A stretch of DNA of 64,000 bases, from assembly GCF_002367995.1 (NCBI RefSeq), contig NZ_AP018207.1, positions 2,304,660 through 2,368,659 of the forward strand. Reading direction: 5' to 3'. Shown here one piece after another: positions 45,859 through 55,451 of this stretch. The DNA is from Calothrix brevissima NIES-22. GTDB taxonomy: Bacteria > Cyanobacteriota > Cyanobacteriia > Cyanobacteriales > Nostocaceae. A model generated the notes under the pieces. It was given only the letters and a program-made list of their open reading frames with translations, did no database searches and was not told the DNA's origin. The position numbers were made by a program, and so were the translations under genes. Numbering within the stretch: the stretch's first letter is position 1; each line of letters opens with the position of its first letter.

Positions 45859-46518
45859 TTATTTAAACCAAGGTAGTAGGGTAAATGTACCTCTTTCGTA
45901 CATAATCAGTAAACCTAAACCAATTAAGATAAAAGGCACAAGATGATGACCGTAGCGGCTTAAAATACTAGCAATGGCAGGGTGAAGGCTTAAATAATAA
46001 GCGATCGCACACCATACGCCTACCATAATGAAAAATATTATTAAAATGACTCCCAAGCTGTTTAAATTCTGACCAGCAAATAAGGGAATATATATACTAA
46101 TATTGTCACCACCATTAGCAATTGTGACTGCGGCAACTTTATAAGTTTGAGGATGGAGAATCGTCCAAATAAACGCTAGAATAAAATTACTAGGTGAAGC
46201 TTGCGTAAAATTATCAGATACTGTTTGGACTTCTGAATTTTCTTGTTCTCTAAATATTAATTGCTTAATACCAATTAATATTGGTAATATTCCTAATAAT
46301 CCAATCCATTCTCTTTTTATTACCAAACCACCAAAAAACCCTGGTAAGCTAGCGATAATAATCGCCAAAAAACCAAGATACTGACCGATAATAATATGCC
46401 GACGGCGAAAGTTATTATCTATTTGGGTAAAAAATAACAGTAGGATGAATATATCATCAATATTTGTAGCTGCAAAAGCGATTATTCCTTCAGTGAAAGC
46501 TGAACCAAGCGGATTCAT
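45859..46518 (-). CDS. CadD-family cadmium resistance transporter
   Basis: 219 residues, about six transmembrane helices, with FAATNIDDIFILLLFFTQ at the N-terminus (the NxDD motif typical of CadD and the wider LysE exporter superfamily) and VAAVTIANGGDNISIYIPLF in the second half. CadD proteins give cadmium tolerance in Gram-positives; cyanobacterial members are not well studied, so the metal is an inference. Convergent with TauE. Confidence 0.88.
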   Translation of the reverse strand: MNPLGSAFTEGIIAFAATNIDDIFILLLFFTQIDNNFRRRHIIIGQYLGFLAIIIASLPGFFGGLVIKREWIGLLGILPILIGIKQLIFREQENSEVQTVSDNFTQASPSNFILAFIWTILHPQTYKVAAVTIANGGDNISIYIPLFAGQNLNSLGVILIIFFIMVGVWCAIAYYLSLHPAIASILSRYGHHLVPFILIGLGLLIMYERGTFTLLPWFK

Positions 46519-46858
46519 GGTGCGATGGTGAGAACTTACAATCTATCACCATACCAAATTATGATTGTAGTAAAGAATTTAATCCCCTATAAGTAGGCAA
46601 TGCCTACCAAAAACTAAATACTAGTACATATACTTATTTGTCTGAATATATAAATACTTTAATTGCTGTAATTGAGGAAATTATGGTGAATTTATAGCAA
46701 TCCTATAGGAGTTGAAAATTATTCGTCGTCACCACAATCTATCAACAATAGGTCAGAGATTTTGTTCGCGAATAATTGAGGATTGCTATGTTTTTATGTG
46801 TTTGACAATTTTCTTAAAAGATGATAAAAATGCCAACTGAATGAGTAAAAATTAAATT
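46519..46858. other. Spacer with the second family B element
   Basis: No gene. It contains the element at 46693-46789; the remainder is AT-rich and holds the CadD promoter on one side and the cysK 3' end on the other. Confidence 0.5.
46693..46789. repeat. 97-bp inverted-repeat element, family B, copy 2
   Basis: It begins TATAGCAATCCT and ends AGGATTGCTAT, as the element at 6401-6525 does, but the interiors are unrelated, which suggests a shared transposase recognising only the ends. Confidence 0.7.
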
Positions 46859-47821
46859 TTAGACTTTACTTAACCATTCACTTTCCTCTGGATCTCTAAA
46901 CAATGAGGTGCTGAGATAGCGTTCGCCAAAGCTGGGTTGTACCATGACAATGAGACGACCTTCATTTTCTGGACGTTTGGCTACTTCGATTGCAGCATAT
47001 AAAGCCGCGCCAGCCGAAATACCTGATAGTAATCCTTCTTCTTTGGCTAGACGACGGCTATAAGAAATCGCCTGTTCGTCTGTAACTTCAATAATTTCAT
47101 CTACCAAATCTGGGCGGTAAATAGCGGGGACAAATCCGGGGCCGATTCCTTGAATTTTATGGGGGCCTGGTTTACCACCAGCCAATACTGGGCTGTTAAT
47201 GGGTTCAACTGCGATCGCTTGAAAGCTGGGTTTGCGTTGTTTAATCACTTCGGAAACGCCTGTGATTGTTCCTCCAGTACCCACGCCAGCAATGAGAATA
47301 TCTACTTGTCCATCTGTATCTGCCCAAATTTCTTCTGCGGTGGTTAAAGCATGAATTTTGGGGTTAGCCGGGTTGCGGAATTGCTGCAACATATAGGCGT
47401 TGGGAGTTTTAGCGACAATTTGCTCTGCACGAGCGATCGCCCCCCGCATTCCTTCTACCCCTGGTGTTAACTCTAATTGCGCCCCATAGGCTTTTAGCAT
47501 TGCCCGCCGTTCCTGGCTCATTGTATCGGGCATCGCTAGAATAAGATGGTAGCCCTTGGCGGCTGCAACCATTGCCAAAGCAATACCTGTATTTCCAGAG
47601 GTAGGCTCGACTAAAGTGGTTTTTCCCGGTTCTATCCAACCGGCTTGTTCTGCGGCTTCCACCATGCTGACACCAATTCTGTCTTTCACAGACGAAGCTG
47701 GGTTCATGCTTTCTAGTTTCACCAAAATTTGCGCCAGTGCGCCTGCTGATTGGGGAATCTTATTTAATTGAACTAAAGGCGTCCGTCCGACTAACTGTGT
47801 GATGTCTTTCGCTATCCGCAT
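46859..47821 (-). CDS. cysK: Cysteine synthase A (O-acetylserine sulfhydrylase)
   Basis: A 320-residue PLP enzyme that makes cysteine from O-acetylserine and sulfide. Motifs are [11 protein letters not shown] with the PLP lysine (about residue 46), the [11 protein letters not shown] asparagine loop, and [14 protein letters not shown] phosphate cradle. Length and motifs are those of CysK rather than CysM. It lies 18 bp downstream of an Rrf2 regulator on the same strand, and serine acetyltransferase, its natural partner, is divergent just beyond. The three together make a complete regulated cysteine-synthesis unit. Confidence 0.96.
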   Translation of the reverse strand: MRIAKDITQLVGRTPLVQLNKIPQSAGALAQILVKLESMNPASSVKDRIGVSMVEAAEQAGWIEPGKTTLVEPTSGNTGIALAMVAAAKGYHLILAMPDTMSQERRAMLKAYGAQLELTPGVEGMRGAIARAEQIVAKTPNAYMLQQFRNPANPKIHALTTAEEIWADTDGQVDILIAGVGTGGTITGVSEVIKQRKPSFQAIAVEPINSPVLAGGKPGPHKIQGIGPGFVPAIYRPDLVDEIIEVTDEQAISYSRRLAKEEGLLSGISAGAALYAAIEVAKRPENEGRLIVMVQPSFGERYLSTSLFRDPEESEWLSKV

Positions 47822-47839
47822 CAGGGTACTCCTGCGTAA

Positions 47840-48307
47840 CTAGATGTAATACATGGGACTCTGTTGTAAACGAGCCTCTCTTTGCTGGCATAAATCTTGG
47901 AGTGTGTAGCTTTTTAACACCTCTATCGAGGCTGTATTAGCTTGTTCCCAGACTTCATGCACCAGGCTTCTTTCCAGGGTGGGGGATGTTGAATTGTCTT
48001 TGTCTTTGCGTTCGCCTTCCACCGTAGTCACAATCTCCAATAAAGTAATCTGCCAAGGCTCTCGAACTAAGATGAAACCGCCTTTAGAACCGCGTTGACT
48101 TTGCACCAAACCAGCACGCCGCAGGTTGGTCAAAATTTGTTCTAGATAGCGTTCCGGTATGGGTTGCTTGGCTGTAATCTCACTCATGGTTAGAGGGACT
48201 TTTTTACTGTGGTTACCTGCTAACTCTAAAAGTGCTAGCAGTGCGTATTCGACTTTGGACGACAGATCCAGCAGGGCGTAGGTTTGAGTGTTCAAGTCTT
48301 TAATCAA
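47840..48307 (-). CDS. Rrf2-family regulator of cysteine genes (CymR-like)
   Basis: A protein of about 155 residues: winged helix with LSSKVEYALLALLELAGNH and the recognition region YLEQILTNLRRAGLVQSQRGSKGGF, then a short regulatory helix. It lacks the three Fe-S cysteines of IscR, as does B. subtilis CymR, which represses sulfur genes and senses cysteine through CysK. The cysK gene directly behind it supports the same logic here. The start is uncertain: no ATG is available; TTG at 48307 is the longest, and starts further in (before LSSKVEY) are possible. Confidence 0.88.
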   Translation of the reverse strand: MIKDLNTQTYALLDLSSKVEYALLALLELAGNHSKKVPLTMSEITAKQPIPERYLEQILTNLRRAGLVQSQRGSKGGFILVREPWQITLLEIVTTVEGERKDKDNSTSPTLERSLVHEVWEQANTASIEVLKSYTLQDLCQQREARLQQSPMYYI

Positions 48308-48311
48308 TATA

Positions 48312-48418
48312 CTACGGTAGGTCGATTGATTTAACGTAACTTTGGGCTGTTAAAAGTATAGTATGCGATCGCCTATTTACAACGAAAAATTGTACGTATA
48401 CCTATCGACTTACCGTAG
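48312..48418. promoter_or_regulatory. Inverted 15-bp repeats in the rrf2-cysK / cysE divergent promoter
   Basis: CTACGGTAGGTCGAT (48312-48326) and ATCGACTTACCGTAG (48404-48418) are reverse complements with one mismatch, 77 bp apart, one beside each start. The first half contains its own small dyad (CTACGGTAG). This is what a pair of operators for the Rrf2 regulator would look like: one for its own operon and one for cysE. A -10-like TATAAA element is at about 48427 on the cysE side. Confidence 0.7.
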
Positions 48419-48507
48419 ATTATCTTATAAAATTTTTATAAATAGTGTGAATATTTAGAAAAATTCCCAATCCTCGCCCATCAAAGACCTTCTCACTCAA
48501 GGGATGT

Positions 48508-49233
48508 ATGTTACTAACTGATTTGCGAACCATATATGAGCGCGATCCCGCAGCGCGTAACTGGCTAGAGGTATTGTTTTGTTATCCTGGCTTACAAGCC
48601 TTGCTATTTCATCGCCTAGCCCATAGGCTCTATAAAATCGGGGTTCCCTTCTTTCCTCGATTTATTTCCCATATCAGCCGATTTTTAACGGGGATTGAAA
48701 TTCACCCTGGTGCAGTCATTGGTAAGGGTGTCTTTATCGATCATGGTATGGGTGTAGTAATTGGTGAGACAGCGATTGTCGGTGATTATGCGCTGATATA
48801 TCAAGGCGTAACCCTTGGTGGGACAGGGAAAGAGACTGGTAAACGCCATCCCACAATAGGTAGCCATGTAGTAGTAGGAGCAGGTGCAAAAGTTTTGGGA
48901 AATATTCAAATAGGCGATCGCGTTCGTGTCGGCGCAGGTTCGGTAGTCTTGCGCGATGTACCCAGCGATACCACCGTCGTAGGTATTCCCGGAAGAATCA
49001 CTCGCCAGAACAACGCCAATGGCGATATTCTCGCACATGGTAAAGTCCGGGACGTAGAAGCAGAAGCCATCCGCGCCTTATTTGAACGAGTCAAAGACTT
49101 AGAAAAACAGCTAGAACATTTACAAACTGAGCCAAATGTATCGCCAATTGAAGTATATGAAGCAGTAATTGATACTAACCATTTAGAGAGCGATCGCGTA
49201 ATTGAAGACTTTCTTGATGGCGCAGGAATTTAA
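48508..49233 (+). CDS. cysE: Serine O-acetyltransferase
   Basis: A 241-residue left-handed beta-helix acetyltransferase that makes O-acetylserine from serine and acetyl-CoA. Hexapeptide repeats run from about residue 68 ([18 protein letters not shown]) to 160, with the catalytic [11 protein letters not shown] and [12 protein letters not shown] regions. The short N-terminal helix bundle is of the small-type SAT seen in cyanobacteria. The C-terminal residues that could insert into CysK end in ...GAGI, an Ile-terminated tail as needed for the cysteine synthase complex. Confidence 0.95.
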   Translation: MLLTDLRTIYERDPAARNWLEVLFCYPGLQALLFHRLAHRLYKIGVPFFPRFISHISRFLTGIEIHPGAVIGKGVFIDHGMGVVIGETAIVGDYALIYQGVTLGGTGKETGKRHPTIGSHVVVGAGAKVLGNIQIGDRVRVGAGSVVLRDVPSDTTVVGIPGRITRQNNANGDILAHGKVRDVEAEAIRALFERVKDLEKQLEHLQTEPNVSPIEVYEAVIDTNHLESDRVIEDFLDGAGI

Positions 49234-49433
49234 TTAGTCAACAGTCAATGGTCAATTGTCAATAGTCAATAATCATTGGTCATTGGTCATTGGTAATTAG
49301 TCCACCTTGTCCCCCTTGTCTTCCTTGTCCCCCTTGTCTTCCTTGTCCCCCTTCCCTTCCAATCTCCATTTCTTCCTGCTGTTCTACATTTCCCTCCGTG
49401 TTAGATATTGTGGAACAGAACAGGAATATAGGA
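49234..49433. repeat. Spacer filled with STRRs
   Basis: GTCAATG/GTCATTG heptamers (about 49236-49295) are followed by six CTTGTCCCC/CTTGTCTTC 9-mers (49301-49354). They keep a frame open that would add a Cys/Pro-rich N-terminus (CPPCLPCPP) to the next gene, which I judge not translated. Confidence 0.75.
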
Positions 49434-50186
49434 ATGTTGCTCAAACTTTCTCTGGAATCTCCATTATTTATTTTCTTAATAGTTATTAGCTTTTTATTGG
49501 TAACTTTTACTGCTTGGTTATCACAACGTCCTTTAGAGTTAAGACCCTTTGGATTGGATGATATTATGCAGTTACTTACGTTACCATTTTTTATTTCTTT
49601 ATTATTAGAGCGTTCCTTAGAAGTTTTTATCACCACTTGGCGAGGCCCCACCACAGAACAATTAGAAGTTACTATTCAGCAACAAAATTTCCTGATTACT
49701 GAGAAACGCAAATTAATTGCAGAGCAACAACAAAATCAAATTCCTTATATAGAACCCAATCCTATACAAGTTAACCAATCAGGAGGAACTACTTTAGAAC
49801 AGCAATTGATTCAAGATTATCCACCAATACCTGTAGATTCATCCTCACAAATCAAAGTATATATTGATGAATTAAATAGTATAATTAACAACTTAAATGC
49901 TATAGAGCGTCAACGTTTAGCTTATAAATCCAATACAAGAATAATTGCTTTATGGACATCGCTTTTGTGCGGTTTATTAATTAGTGCAATTGGCATTCGC
50001 TCCTTAGAACCGCTAATAATACTTGATGCTAATAATCCTATTCAACTAATTATATTTCGCTGTTTTGATGCTTTCTTAACTGGTGGCTTAATTGCTGGTG
50101 GTAGCGAGGGAATACATAAATTTACTCAAGTGTTTACCGATTTTTTAGAAGCGACTTCCAGACAAGCTAAAGATAGAAGATTATAG
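49434..50186 (+). CDS. Hypothetical membrane protein, about 250 aa
   Basis: Not recognised. The start at ATG 49434 (GGA just upstream) is chosen because all upstream codons come from a 9-bp repeat array; GTG 49410 is also possible. There are two hydrophobic helices at the N-terminus (LFIFLIVISFLLVTFTAWL, then LPFFISLLLERSLEVFITTW), a long Gln/Glu-rich coiled-coil loop, and two further helices (IIALWTSLLCGLLISAIGI and FLTGGLIAGGSEGIHKF). It looks like a membrane protein with a cytosolic coiled-coil hairpin. Confidence 0.65.
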   Translation: MLLKLSLESPLFIFLIVISFLLVTFTAWLSQRPLELRPFGLDDIMQLLTLPFFISLLLERSLEVFITTWRGPTTEQLEVTIQQQNFLITEKRKLIAEQQQNQIPYIEPNPIQVNQSGGTTLEQQLIQDYPPIPVDSSSQIKVYIDELNSIINNLNAIERQRLAYKSNTRIIALWTSLLCGLLISAIGIRSLEPLIILDANNPIQLIIFRCFDAFLTGGLIAGGSEGIHKFTQVFTDFLEATSRQAKDRRL

Positions 50187-50253
50187 TGAAATAGCAAAGT
50201 AATCAAATCATTCCTCTACATTCAAGCCTGAAATTTGCTTCTGTGCTAATAAA

Positions 50254-50895
50254 TTAATTATTTAACTCTTCTGTAAGTAGTGAATATTCATCTAGAGATT
50301 GTTGTAAGGAAGTCACAGAAATACCACTATCTCCTAAATAATTTTCTTGCTGAAGATTATCTAGCATTATTTCTACATCATCATAAACATGTATTAAAGA
50401 GCGAACTTTATCTGATACAAATCCTTCTTTAACTGTATGGTCAAGATATGCAAGTAAAGTATTAAAGAAACCAGCCACATTCAGTAAAATGATAGGTTTT
50501 TTATGCATATCAAGATGCGCCCAAGTGACAATTTCAAATAATTCATCCAATGTCCCAACACCACCAGGAAGCGCCACAAAAGCATTTGATAATTTATACA
50601 TCATAGCTTTGCGATCGTGCATACTATTTGTGGTTATTAAAGAAGATAATCCAGGATGAGCAATTTCATAAGACATGAGAACTTCTGGTATAATTCCAAC
50701 AACATAACCGCCAGCATTCAGACATTCAGTTGCAATTGTACCCATCAATCCAATAGAAGCACCACCATATACTAAGCCAATTTGGCGTTTTGCCATACTC
50801 TTACCCAAGTTAGCGGCAATATTTTGATATGCAGGGTTAGTTCCAGATTGAGAACCGCAAAACACGCAAATATTAAATTCTGGTTGCACACTCAT
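50254..50895 (-). CDS. LOG-family nucleotide phosphoribohydrolase (TIGR00730)
   Basis: A 213-residue Rossmann-fold protein. VCVFCGSQ-like start (NICVFCGSQSGTNPAYQNIA), GLVYGGASIGLMG, and the family signature FVALPGGVGTLDELFEIVTW with catalytic Arg/Glu (HDRKAMM and GTLDE) are all present. The plant LOG enzyme activates cytokinins by removing ribose-phosphate; bacterial relatives hydrolyse AMP or similar 5'-monophosphates. The in vivo substrate in cyanobacteria is open. Monocistronic. Confidence 0.92.
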   Translation of the reverse strand: MSVQPEFNICVFCGSQSGTNPAYQNIAANLGKSMAKRQIGLVYGGASIGLMGTIATECLNAGGYVVGIIPEVLMSYEIAHPGLSSLITTNSMHDRKAMMYKLSNAFVALPGGVGTLDELFEIVTWAHLDMHKKPIILLNVAGFFNTLLAYLDHTVKEGFVSDKVRSLIHVYDDVEIMLDNLQQENYLGDSGISVTSLQQSLDEYSLLTEELNN

Positions 50896-50998
50896 AGTAC
50901 CGATATTGACAAATATAACAAGATTTTAGCGCTAATACTAGAACCGCACAAAATAACTCCAAATTTAACTAAATCCAAACTTTCCTTAATTCCTCGCA

Positions 50999-51055
50999 AA
51001 TCCTCCATGTACCTTTGCGCATACCTCCGCGTACCTTTGCGTTTAAATTTCCACC
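50999..51055. repeat. CTTTGCG-type short repeats
   Basis: Repeats of the form TACCTTTGCGCATACCTCCG lie in the divergent spacer before the 115-residue gene. No gene is present in this 230-bp spacer. Confidence 0.6.
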
Positions 51056-51138
51056 CTCAATTCACCATGATTTTATGCAAAGCTGTACTAAGCCAGATTG
51101 AATTCTAAAAATGTTTTTCTTGAATATTGAGGTTAGGT

Positions 51139-51486
51139 ATGTCTAAATTTTATGAATTACTGCAAAAAGTTAAAAAAAGACCATCTTTGTATTTAGGCAA
51201 GCGTTCATTAAGTCATTTACAGGTCTTTTTAGATGCGTACACTTTTGCTCGCCGCGAAATTGGTATTGAACCTACAGAGCAAGAACAAGATTTTGAAGAG
51301 TTTCAAGAATGGATAGAGCAAAGATTTAATCAAGTTAATACTCAATCTTGGAGTCGAATTATTTTGTTTTATTCTGAAGATGAAAGTGATGCACTAGAGA
51401 AATTCTTTGAATTATTTGAAGAGTTTTCACAGCGCCATCAAAGTTTAGAAGCTAATCAAATAGCTCATGTAAAGTCCGGAGTCTGA
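51139..51486 (+). CDS. Hypothetical acidic protein, 115 aa
   Basis: Unrecognised. The start is taken at ATG 51139, four codons after an in-frame TTG. It is helical and acidic: MSKFYELLQKVKKRPSLYLG, then LQVFLDAYTFARREIGIE, ending in repeated Glu/Phe helices (DALEKFFELFEEFSQ). The RPSLYLG-plus-acidic-helix layout is common in small immunity-like proteins, but no toxin gene is next to it, so this remains a guess. Confidence 0.55.
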   Translation: MSKFYELLQKVKKRPSLYLGKRSLSHLQVFLDAYTFARREIGIEPTEQEQDFEEFQEWIEQRFNQVNTQSWSRIILFYSEDESDALEKFFELFEEFSQRHQSLEANQIAHVKSGV

Positions 51487-51595
51487 AATTCTTGTTAAGA
51501 TAGGCTTGGAATAGCGATCGCATAATTTTTCACCTCAAAAGCGATCGCTAAAAAATAACTGATAGATAATGTTGATTTAAAAGCGATCGCACTAC

Positions 51596-53035
51596 TTATC
51601 CCACCATTTCCTTTTGCTGTTGATAACGGTTTTTAAACTGCCTTTGGCGTTGATTATGATCCACAATCGCGTCAGGATAACCAACAGCACGACGTTCTAA
51701 AGGCGTGATTTTACCTGTTACTAAATATTCCGTATCAATAGAACGCAATTCTGGTACCCATTGACGGATATATTCACCATCAGCATCAAATTTCTGAGCT
51801 TGGCTAGCTGGGTTAAAAATGCGCAATGGTTTCGCGTCCATACCGCTAGAAGCACTCCATTGCCAACCACCATTATTAGCAGATAAATCCCCATCGATTA
51901 GCCGTTGCATAAAATATTTTTCTCCCAATTTGGGATTAATTAATAAATCTTTGGTGAGAAAACTAGCAACAATCATCCGACAACGGTTATGCATCCAGCC
52001 AATCTCATTCATTTGTCGCATAGCTGCATCAACAATCGGGTAGCCTGTTCTACCTTCGCACCAGGCTTGAAAATGTTCCTCGTTATCATCCCAAGGGAAA
52101 TTTTTAAAAGTGTTGCGATATGCGCCATCGGCTAATTCTGGGAAGTGATACATAGCATGTTGATAAAATTCTCGCCATGCTAATTCCTGTTGCCAAGTGC
52201 GGATATTAACTTCGGTTTCCTCGCTGCGGCTATTTTCTAATGCTTCTAGGGTAGCTTGCCAAACGCTGCGAATCCCAATAGCACCAAATTTAAAAGCTGC
52301 ACTCAGTTGGGATGTACCCTCAACGGCGGGAAAGTTGCGTTGTTCTTGATACTCGTTGATAGCAGCATGAGTAAATTCCTCAAGTCGTTTTTGCGCTGCG
52401 GCTTCTCCTGGGGGAAGAATTAAGCCACCATCCCAAATAAATCCTAAATCTTTGGCTGTGGGTAATGCGATCGCTCCTGCTTGTTTCGCTATTTCTTGTT
52501 GTTCTGGTGTTAAACCTGCGACATCGTGCAGGGTTTCTACTGGTTTGGCTTTAGGTTTACTAATCCAATTTTTCCAGAAAGGCGTGTAAACAGTGTAAGC
52601 ATTATTACCACCTGTAAAAATTTCTTCTGGTGTATGCAGAATTTGATCCCAATTTTTTTCTAAAAATCCTATACCTTTTTCTTTAAGAGCATCAATTATA
52701 TTGCGATCGCGTTCTTGAGAATAAGGTTCTACATCCCAGTTCCAAAATACAGCTTTGGCATTTAACGCCGCAGCTAGCCTGGGAATGGCTTTTACAGGAT
52801 TATCTCGCAAAATTAACAGTTGACTACCTGCTTGCGCATATCGCTGTTGTAAAGCTTGCAAACAGCCAATCATATAAGTTACGCGCACAGGTGCAACATC
52901 ATCCCCTTCCAGAATATGCGGATCGAGACAAAATACTCCCACTACCTGAGAACTTTGTTGCCGCGCCGCCGCTAGTCCTGTGTTATCAGCAATTCGTAAA
53001 TCCCGACGATGCCAAAATAAAATTAAATCAGACAT
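51596..53035 (-). CDS. phr: Deoxyribodipyrimidine photo-lyase, class I CPD type
   Basis: A 479-residue light-dependent DNA repair enzyme that splits cyclobutane pyrimidine dimers. The N-terminal antenna domain ([18 protein letters not shown], about 4-21) and the FAD domain are complete, with [30 protein letters not shown] and [18 protein letters not shown]. The full electron-transfer and FAD-binding layout suggests a working photolyase rather than a cryptochrome. The antenna is probably 8-HDF as in other cyanobacterial enzymes. Three HIP1 sites crowd the spacer downstream. Confidence 0.95.
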   Translation of the reverse strand: MSDLILFWHRRDLRIADNTGLAAARQQSSQVVGVFCLDPHILEGDDVAPVRVTYMIGCLQALQQRYAQAGSQLLILRDNPVKAIPRLAAALNAKAVFWNWDVEPYSQERDRNIIDALKEKGIGFLEKNWDQILHTPEEIFTGGNNAYTVYTPFWKNWISKPKAKPVETLHDVAGLTPEQQEIAKQAGAIALPTAKDLGFIWDGGLILPPGEAAAQKRLEEFTHAAINEYQEQRNFPAVEGTSQLSAAFKFGAIGIRSVWQATLEALENSRSEETEVNIRTWQQELAWREFYQHAMYHFPELADGAYRNTFKNFPWDDNEEHFQAWCEGRTGYPIVDAAMRQMNEIGWMHNRCRMIVASFLTKDLLINPKLGEKYFMQRLIDGDLSANNGGWQWSASSGMDAKPLRIFNPASQAQKFDADGEYIRQWVPELRSIDTEYLVTGKITPLERRAVGYPDAIVDHNQRQRQFKNRYQQQKEMVG

Positions 53036-53123
53036 TCTCTACTCACAATAGTTCGCCCGTACTAGTTTAGATTCTAATGTACCCTTAAGCATCAATCTAG
53101 CGATAAATTTCTTCGTGCAGGTA

Positions 53124-53279
53124 GGGGGACAAGGAGGACAAGGGGGACAAGGGAGACAAGGAGGATAAAGGAGAACTTACCAATGCCCAATGCCCAATGC
53201 CCAATGCCCAATGCCCAATTCCCAATTCCCAATTATTGAGTATAAATTGTGATATTCAGTGCAATAAAGAATAATTTTC
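53124..53279. repeat. CTTGTCCCC-type 9-mers followed by ATGCCCA heptamers
   Basis: Five GGGGGACAA/GGAGGACAA units (53124-53168; reverse complement of the array at 18684) are followed by ATGCCCA x5 and ATTCCCA x2 (about 53182-53233), immediately before the 723-residue gene. Confidence 0.8.
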
Positions 53280-55451
53280 GTGATATTAAAGATTGTGCAT
53301 CAAGTTAGGCAATTTTGGCGATCGCTCCTCAAGGGTGTTTTCCCAATTGCTTTATTTATGTTGACTGGTTTGCTTGTCATCTCTCTATCCCCAGCTAATG
53401 CTATCACCATCGGCTATTTGAGCGAACAGGGGGAACTATTTCGCCAAGTGCTAGCAGCAGCAAAGTTAACGCCAGAGGATGTCAAGGTAGATATGCAAGA
53501 TTTGGGGTTGTGGGGCGGCGATAAGTACCGAGTTAAGCTGCTGGATGTGTTTTTTGACAATCCTTGGAAAATCAGCCCTTACACCCGCACAATGAGTGAT
53601 GGTTTACTGGCAGATAAATCAGATTTAGCACAACTCACTGCTAGTGCTTATAGAAGAATTGAGGGGGGTGTCAGTCCGCAATTAAACGGAGATTTGCTGA
53701 CAAAATACAAACAACAAGTACAAAAACTGGGTGATGATGCTTTGGCTGTGGCGTTGGGGAAATTAACTAATCAAGCTGCTGATAGCTTAAAAACTAGCGA
53801 ATATAAAGCTTTATCGCCACAACTGCGTTCTGCAGTAGCGCAGTTTTTGTTAACTATTCCCGATGTTTTGCATTATAGACAGGTGGGATTATTGCGATCG
53901 CTCGCTAAATTACAATTAGATGTAGATAATACTTATAATGAAGTGTTTAATTTTGCAGTCAAGACTGTGGAAGAAGAAGCCGCAGAGACAGAAGAAGATA
54001 TTCGCCCGGAACAAGTCTTATTTATTGAATCTCTGTTAGATAACGTTGATTTTAAACTGCTGAATACAGGGGCAATTTTAGCAGCAGCAGCTGTGCAAGA
54101 AATGCAACGCCAATTGAGCCAAATTCCTGTGGATGTGTTGCAAGGAAATTATCACTACAGCCTAGATACACCCCAAGGTAAGATAATTCTTAGCGGTGAA
54201 GGCGATCGCATTTATCCTACTGATGATTACTTATTAATTGTTGATACTGCTGGTAATGATAGCTATGCTGGCGGTGCGGCAAATCGAGATATCAATCATG
54301 GCATCAGCGTTATCTTAGATTTAGCTGGCAAAGATAAATACATCAGTCCACCGGGGAAAGTTCCTAGCTTTGGCGCGGGTATATTTGGCTACGCAACCTT
54401 AATTGATGTCCAAGGCGATGATATTTATGAAGCGCAATACGCCAGTCAAGGTATAGGTATCTTTGGGACGGGAATTCTCTACGATGTACAGGGAGAAGAC
54501 ACCTATCAAGGTATTAGTCATTTACAAGGTAGCGGTACTTTTGGTTCTGGATTGCTGATTGATAATGCTGGCAGCGATCGCTATTCTCTATATAGGTACG
54601 GTCAAGGTTACGGCTTTACTAAAGGTATAGGGTTGTTATTAGATAGCGTCGGTGACGATAAATACATTGGCCTAGAAGACAAGTATGCCAACGGCGGGCC
54701 TTTTGGGGAAAAAAGACACATTCATTTTATCCAAGGTGCAGGCTTTGGTAGAAGGGGAGACTACACAGAAGGCCATAGCTGGGCTGGTGGTGTGGGGATG
54801 CTAATCGATGGCGCAGGAAATGACAGCTACGAATGTGAGGTTTACGGACAAGGTTCAGCTTATTGGTATAGTTTGGGTTTCTTAGTAGATAAAGCCGGTG
54901 ACGATTACCACGATGCAGGATGGTATAGCTTGGGAAGTTCGCCCCATTTTGGCGTAGGAATTTATCAAGATGATGGGGGAAGCGATCGCTATACAGGTAT
55001 CATTATGCAAAGCTTAGGCAATGGTCGTGATTGGAGTATCGGCTGGTTTGAAGATAGCGCTGGTAACGATTGGTATAACGGTAGTTTAATGACCTTTGGT
55101 ACAGGCGATGTTAATGGAATCGGCGTTTTCTGGGATAAACAGGGTGACGATACTTACCTATCTTTCTTAGAACCCGCCTATGGACAATCCCGCCTACAGG
55201 GTTCTACAGGCTTGCGAGAAGTTATGCTGACATTAGGCTTATTTGTTGATGGCGGTGGTAAAGATAAATACCTGCTATTGGCAGATAAAGATCCCCAAAA
55301 TAGATTGCCAGATTCCGCAATTGATATACAATCTTTAGCAAATAATCCTGTTGCAGGTAACGATCGGACATGGTGCCGAGCGACATCCCCAAAGTATGTG
55401 AAAATGGCTTACGGTTGTGGCATTGATGCACACTCAGTCAATAGTCAATAG
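53280..55451 (+). CDS. Exported protein with twelve DxxGxDxY repeats, 723 aa
   Basis: Starts at GTG. An N-terminal signal sequence (GVFPIALFMLTGLLVISLSP, cleavage near ANA at about residue 40) is followed by an alpha-helical region (about 45-300) and then a repeat region (about 310-670) in which Asp-x-x-Gly-x-Asp-x-Tyr occurs twelve times (DTAGNDSY, DLAGKDKY, DVQGDDIY, DSVGDDKY and so on), each followed by a Gly-rich turn and a hydrophobic strand. That spacing fits a beta-solenoid or propeller-like fold with Asp-rich, possibly metal-binding, turns. I know no named family. Extracytoplasmic; monocistronic. Confidence 0.75.
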   Translation: MILKIVHQVRQFWRSLLKGVFPIALFMLTGLLVISLSPANAITIGYLSEQGELFRQVLAAAKLTPEDVKVDMQDLGLWGGDKYRVKLLDVFFDNPWKISPYTRTMSDGLLADKSDLAQLTASAYRRIEGGVSPQLNGDLLTKYKQQVQKLGDDALAVALGKLTNQAADSLKTSEYKALSPQLRSAVAQFLLTIPDVLHYRQVGLLRSLAKLQLDVDNTYNEVFNFAVKTVEEEAAETEEDIRPEQVLFIESLLDNVDFKLLNTGAILAAAAVQEMQRQLSQIPVDVLQGNYHYSLDTPQGKIILSGEGDRIYPTDDYLLIVDTAGNDSYAGGAANRDINHGISVILDLAGKDKYISPPGKVPSFGAGIFGYATLIDVQGDDIYEAQYASQGIGIFGTGILYDVQGEDTYQGISHLQGSGTFGSGLLIDNAGSDRYSLYRYGQGYGFTKGIGLLLDSVGDDKYIGLEDKYANGGPFGEKRHIHFIQGAGFGRRGDYTEGHSWAGGVGMLIDGAGNDSYECEVYGQGSAYWYSLGFLVDKAGDDYHDAGWYSLGSSPHFGVGIYQDDGGSDRYTGIIMQSLGNGRDWSIGWFEDSAGNDWYNGSLMTFGTGDVNGIGVFWDKQGDDTYLSFLEPAYGQSRLQGSTGLREVMLTLGLFVDGGGKDKYLLLADKDPQNRLPDSAIDIQSLANNPVAGNDRTWCRATSPKYVKMAYGCGIDAHSVNSQ

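Noticed and set aside
49290-49433. Cys/Pro-rich N-terminal extension of the 250-residue membrane protein
   Set aside because: The extension CPPCLPCPP comes from STRR sequence, and a better ATG lies at 49434 next to the first transmembrane helix.
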